Assembly (NCBI GenBank): GCA_027068975.1
Contig: JALXFN010000123.1
Span: 1 to 42,881 of the forward strand
DNA from: Campylobacteraceae bacterium
GTDB taxonomy: Bacteria > Campylobacterota > Campylobacteria > Campylobacterales > Sulfurovaceae
Direction of reading: 5' to 3'
DNA length: 42,881 bases
The position numbers were made by a program, and so were the translations under genes. The notes below the pieces were generated by a model. It made no database searches. It saw only the letters and a program-made list of their open reading frames with translations, and had not been told where the DNA came from. Positions 39,795 to 42,881 of the stretch are shown one piece after another (the first letter of the stretch is position 1; every line of letters starts with the position of its first letter).

Positions 39795-41348
39795 TTAAAA
39801 ACTATAACTCACATCCACAAATGCCATGTCGTTATTTTTAACAGCATCAAAACGTTTTGAGCCACCCATGTAGTCAACATAACCAACATTGGCAAAGATT
39901 CCATCGGCTATATCATATTTGACCCATGCTCTTTGGAAACCACCCTCGTCTAAACTTTTACCAAACAGAGAGATAAGATAGTTTCCATGAACGGTAGCAT
40001 TTACAAAGTCAGAACTTACACGAAAGGCTTGTTGGTAAGTGTTCTCTTCAACGGGAAGTGGATTGTTTTTTAGAGCTTGGTCATAATCATGCACTTTTCT
40101 AAGTGAGACATCATAAGAGATACGTGTATCGGCAATACCATTGTACTCTAAACCTACTAAACCATCGGTTCTTTTAAAAGTTTTATCTTGTGTTGGTGTA
40201 TATTTGAGTCCATCAAAATGAGCCAACTCACCCTTTAATAACCACGAGCCACTTAGAACATTTAGAGCTGTACCAAACATCTTTACTTTATCATGGTTTA
40301 ACTTTCCATTTTTAAAGTAACCAGTGTCATTATGTAAATTACTCGCATAAAAGTTAACATCCCAGCCTGAAAACTCTGCTCCAATACTTAGAGCTGGAGT
40401 AATATCGCTATAGCTTTCATTACTTGGTAGAGAGTTTGGTGATGCGTTAAATGCTCCACCAGCTGGTGGATTTTTGGAAAATCTCTGCTCCACTACAGCA
40501 ATAGGGGTAATACGCCAATCACCTACAAAATAGTCAAACTTAGCCATACCTACAGGCAGACGCAAATCTTCAATATCTACCATGGCAGGACGACGATTAT
40601 CAAGAGGGTTGAGTACATCAGTAATACGAATAGTGTCACTTCGTCCCCAAACCACTACCTGACGACCCAACTTCATATCTAAGTTATCGGCTAGACTCCC
40701 CTCTACATAAGCATCAAAAAGCTCAACTTCACTCTTTAGTTCATCTAGCTCATCATTAGAGTACTTCTCTGTACCTCGTATGTCATAAATAGCATCATAA
40801 TAGGCTTTTGCATTGGTCTTAAACTTAAATCCATTGTCAAATTTATGTTCATAGTCTAAGAGTAGAGAGGTTTTTAGTGAAGAGATATTATCATGAGGAG
40901 AGTCATCATTGGGAGCAAAGGCTACTTGTTCAGTTACTTTTCCTGTAAAGTCACCTAAAACCCCTACAAATTTATCATCTTTATCTTTTGCAGAGTTGAT
41001 AGGCTCATCATCAAACCCATCCATCAACTCATCGGTAGCATCATTTTTTTTAACGTTCTCTTTTGCTTTATCAGATTTTGCAACAGGTTCATCATCAAAC
41101 CCATCCATAATGTCATCTTCTATTTTCTCTTTGTTCTCATGCTTAGTGTTAGAAGCAGATAGAGTATCTTTTTTAGTAGTAGAGGGTCTTTTTTTTACTG
41201 TTTGAGTTGTTGGTTCATTGTCGAAACCATCTAAAATATCATCTAGCGTTTCTTCAGCATTTACTGTTGTCATTAAAAGCATTGCTAGAAGTGCCAGTTT
41301 TGATTTTGACGGTGTTTTCGAGGAAAACACCCTACCGTTGATTGACAT
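39795..41348 (-). CDS. DUF1302-family outer-membrane protein with DGFDxEP repeats
   Basis: This 517-residue protein has a signal peptide (KLALLAMLLMTTVNA, about residues 17-31) preceded by an unusual extension encoded by a REP hairpin. Three copies of an acidic motif, DDILDGFDNEP, DDIMDGFDDEP and DELMDGFDDEP, lie at about 35-115 in a Lys-rich linker. From about 125 it is a beta-barrel with MKLGRQVVVWGRSDTIRITD and VLNPLDNRRP, characteristic of DUF1302, and it ends MAFVDVSYSF. The start shares one base with the stop of the LolA-like gene. Such pairs usually work with an RND-type lipid exporter, which is not in this window. Confidence 0.8.
   Translation of the reverse strand: MSINGRVFSSKTPSKSKLALLAMLLMTTVNAEETLDDILDGFDNEPTTQTVKKRPSTTKKDTLSASNTKHENKEKIEDDIMDGFDDEPVAKSDKAKENVKKNDATDELMDGFDDEPINSAKDKDDKFVGVLGDFTGKVTEQVAFAPNDDSPHDNISSLKTSLLLDYEHKFDNGFKFKTNAKAYYDAIYDIRGTEKYSNDELDELKSEVELFDAYVEGSLADNLDMKLGRQVVVWGRSDTIRITDVLNPLDNRRPAMVDIEDLRLPVGMAKFDYFVGDWRITPIAVVEQRFSKNPPAGGAFNASPNSLPSNESYSDITPALSIGAEFSGWDVNFYASNLHNDTGYFKNGKLNHDKVKMFGTALNVLSGSWLLKGELAHFDGLKYTPTQDKTFKRTDGLVGLEYNGIADTRISYDVSLRKVHDYDQALKNNPLPVEENTYQQAFRVSSDFVNATVHGNYLISLFGKSLDEGGFQRAWVKYDIADGIFANVGYVDYMGGSKRFDAVKNNDMAFVDVSYSF
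41311..41335 (-). repeat. GTAG REP hairpin in the 5' end of the DUF1302 gene
   Basis: On the - strand GTAG (complement of 41332-41335) is followed by GGTGTTTTC, loop CTC and GAAAACACC (complement of 41311-41331), a perfect 9-bp stem. It encodes about codons 5-13, within GRVFSSKTP, between the start codon and the signal peptide. The tetranucleotide and layout match the other REPs in this window. Confidence 0.65.
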
Positions 41349-42148
41349 TAGAGTCCTTTTTCTAATCTTCTTGTAGTAAAGACATCATCTGAAATTGGAG
41401 CATTTAATGCAACATTTGAAAAGGTTAAAATAGTCTTATGCAAGGTGTCTTTCCCTTTTTTAGTGGTCATGGTCATCTCATCTACCAACCAAATTCCACT
41501 CTCTTGGTGTATCTGCTTTAGGTCAAGGTACTTCTTTTTTCCATTGGTCATAAAGTTAATAGCTCGAACTACCATATAGTTGTCTTTACGTACAATAGCT
41601 ATCGTTTTTGTATAACCTGACTCATCAATGGTCTCTTGATTTCTTGGGGTTGCCTCAATCATCCAAGCATCATTACCACGAACTTTTGTCTCTTTTAAAA
41701 TTTTAAAATCATAATCTTCTAAGTCTCTGTCTGTCATGTCAAAATAGGAGAAATCAGAACCCATAAAGCTTGAACTCTTATCTGTCGATGGAATTCTTTT
41801 TACTTTTTTAAGAGCTGGTAAATATAACCACTGGTCATCATCTTTTGCCCCATCATCATAGTCATAAGTTAAAAAAGCTGTATTTTTTACATCTGCTGGA
41901 CTTTTAAAAAAGAGTGTTCTATGTTCATCTGCTCCAAAATCTTTACTATATGATTTTAGGTCACGAGTACGCTCATTTCCATTTTTATCAATCAGCACCA
42001 TAAGCATATCTTGTTCTAGTGTAGTACCATCATCTCTAGCATCTACCTTTTCCATAATAGCTCTTGCGTTGGCATCATCTGCCATAAGATTTGTAGTTAG
42101 AAGTGTTGCTCCTACTCCTAGTAAAAATAGTATTTTTTTTGCTTTCAT
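41348..42148 (-). CDS. LolA-like outer-membrane lipoprotein-sorting protein
   Basis: This 266-residue periplasmic protein has a signal peptide ending NLMAD. ARAIMEKVDARDDGTTLEQD and KSYSKDFGADEHRTLFFKSP, then DQWLYLPALKKVKRIPSTDKSSSFMGSDFSYFDM, are hallmarks of the LolA-like family (PF17131-type) that pairs with DUF1302 proteins. Relatives carry lipid between an RND exporter and the outer membrane. Its stop overlaps the DUF1302 start (TAATG). A promoter probably lies in the 98-base gap before the upstream gene. Confidence 0.88.
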   Translation of the reverse strand: MKAKKILFLLGVGATLLTTNLMADDANARAIMEKVDARDDGTTLEQDMLMVLIDKNGNERTRDLKSYSKDFGADEHRTLFFKSPADVKNTAFLTYDYDDGAKDDDQWLYLPALKKVKRIPSTDKSSSFMGSDFSYFDMTDRDLEDYDFKILKETKVRGNDAWMIEATPRNQETIDESGYTKTIAIVRKDNYMVVRAINFMTNGKKKYLDLKQIHQESGIWLVDEMTMTTKKGKDTLHKTILTFSNVALNAPISDDVFTTRRLEKGL

Positions 42149-42246
42149 TTTTGTATCCTTTTATTTTAAATATTTGTTCAATTTCATAGAACTTATCTTG
42201 GAAGTATATACTATCAAGATGAACTGAATGTTAATTTAAGAGAAAA

Positions 42247-42881
42247 TCACTTAACTCTCTCCCACTCAAACTTACAAATATTTCTATCCTTTTTAGAAAA
42301 TTCAATACCAATAATAGTTATCTCTTTTGCACTAGAGAGATACCTCTCATGATACGTCTTCTCTTTTATCTGCTCTAATGCTTTGCCATCTCTATTTGCA
42401 TTTTCTACTACTTTAAATTCTATTATGTAAACTTGGCTCATATCAGGCGTAGCAATGGTTAAATCAATTCTGCCTAGATTAGTAGTATCTTCAGCTCTAA
42501 ACTCAATACCCAACCCTGCTAGATAAGCATAGATAACATTAGCATAATACCCCTCATGATTTTGCATCTCATTTTTTCTATAACTATCATTAGGCAACAT
42601 AGCAAAGAGTTGACGGATTGCATTTTCAAATATGGTCATATCTTTAAACTCAATAGCATCAAATATAGGATTTTTTTGTAAAATAGTGTCAGTTAAAAGA
42701 TAGCGAAAAATCCGTTCATTGAGTGCTGTTCTTACTTCAAGGTTTGGATAGCCTAGTTTAAAAGTCTCTTGATTAAAACGTCTCTTAACCTCTTTGATAG
42801 TTAAATATCCTGTTTGAAAAAGAAGTGTCTCTATCTTTATATCATCTACATCAAAACTGCTTAAATCGGTCTCACTCATAT
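42247..42881 (-). CDS. AAA-ATPase-like/PD-(D/E)XK protein, C-terminal part (partial)
   Basis: The frame is open to the right edge, so only the last 210 or so codons are visible. The segment SLLFQTGYLTIK-like ETLLFQTGYLTIKEVKRRF and YPNLEVRTALNERIFRYLL belongs to the family that fuses an AAA-ATPase-like domain to a PD-(D/E)XK nuclease domain. The nuclease motif is intact in GRIDLTI (Asp139) and VYIIEFKV (Glu154, Lys156), counting from the Met two bases from the edge. Many bacteria carry several such genes of unclear function; a mobile or defence origin is often suspected. It is not in an operon with the LolA-like gene. Confidence 0.8.
   Translation of the reverse strand, partial: MSETDLSSFDVDDIKIETLLFQTGYLTIKEVKRRFNQETFKLGYPNLEVRTALNERIFRYLLTDTILQKNPIFDAIEFKDMTIFENAIRQLFAMLPNDSYRKNEMQNHEGYYANVIYAYLAGLGIEFRAEDTTNLGRIDLTIATPDMSQVYIIEFKVVENANRDGKALEQIKEKTYHERYLSSAKEITIIGIEFSKKDRNICKFEWERVK

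Overview
The window is AT-rich chromosomal DNA. It most likely comes from a free-living Campylobacterota bacterium of the Sulfurimonas, Sulfurovum or Arcobacter type. This rests on base composition, the style of the exported proteins (GCGGGG lipoproteins with a YYVD...CG N-terminal domain, a TraF-like outer-membrane protein, a LolA-like plus DUF1302 pair) and the compact pst/pit locus. The assignment is by protein style only. No rRNA, tRNA or CRISPR array was seen.

Region 1 (1-6150) is phosphate acquisition. It holds the C-terminal end of an OmpR/PhoB-type response regulator, then pstS, pstC-pstA-pstB-phoU and a PiT-family transporter. Three promoters share the arrangement TGTTACC, nine bases, then a TATAAT-like -10. 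Two of them have a complete 11-bp direct-repeat Pho box. Region 2 (6099-11351) holds a CofD/YvcK-like protein, a large exported HExxH metallopeptidase with a C-terminal barrel-like part, and a propeller-like lipoprotein.

Region 3 (11386-15391) is a small accessory zone. It carries a PIN-toxin/antitoxin pair, a REP-associated tyrosine transposase (RAYT) with GTAG-headed REP hairpins, a YgiT/DUF4258 toxin-antitoxin pair, a HigB/HigA pair and a truncated second DUF4258 gene. Five copies of one repeat ending in GGGGTCAGACCCC punctuate it. REP-like hairpins also occur elsewhere, including in frame inside two protein-coding genes (8351-8419 and 41311-41335).

Region 4 (15392-36435) is the most unusual part. 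Three paralogous regulators (22427, 28231, 31859) combine an HTH-like N-terminus with the same unrecognised C-terminal domain. Each stands next to genes for exported proteins: (a) an outer-membrane barrel, a 1,598-residue VWA lipoprotein and an HExxH lipoprotein, with a cadherin-like lipoprotein on the other side; (b) a caspase-fold lipoprotein with a barrel, plus two small exported proteins sharing GGNPEV; (c) a barrel and a Cys-rich exported protein, facing an exported TPR-CHAT caspase-like protein and a small exported partner. The caspase-like and CHAT genes each have a neighbouring small exported protein with a PLTC motif. I infer a duplicated, cell-envelope system built around caspase-like or metallopeptidase effectors; its function cannot be read from the sequence.

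Region 5 (36512-42881) holds another YYVD-domain lipoprotein divergent from a TraF-like barrel. Their shared promoter region carries the same 11-bp direct-repeat operator as module (a). A DUF1302 barrel plus LolA-like pair follows, then a partial AAA-type protein with a PD-(D/E)XK nuclease end that runs off the window.
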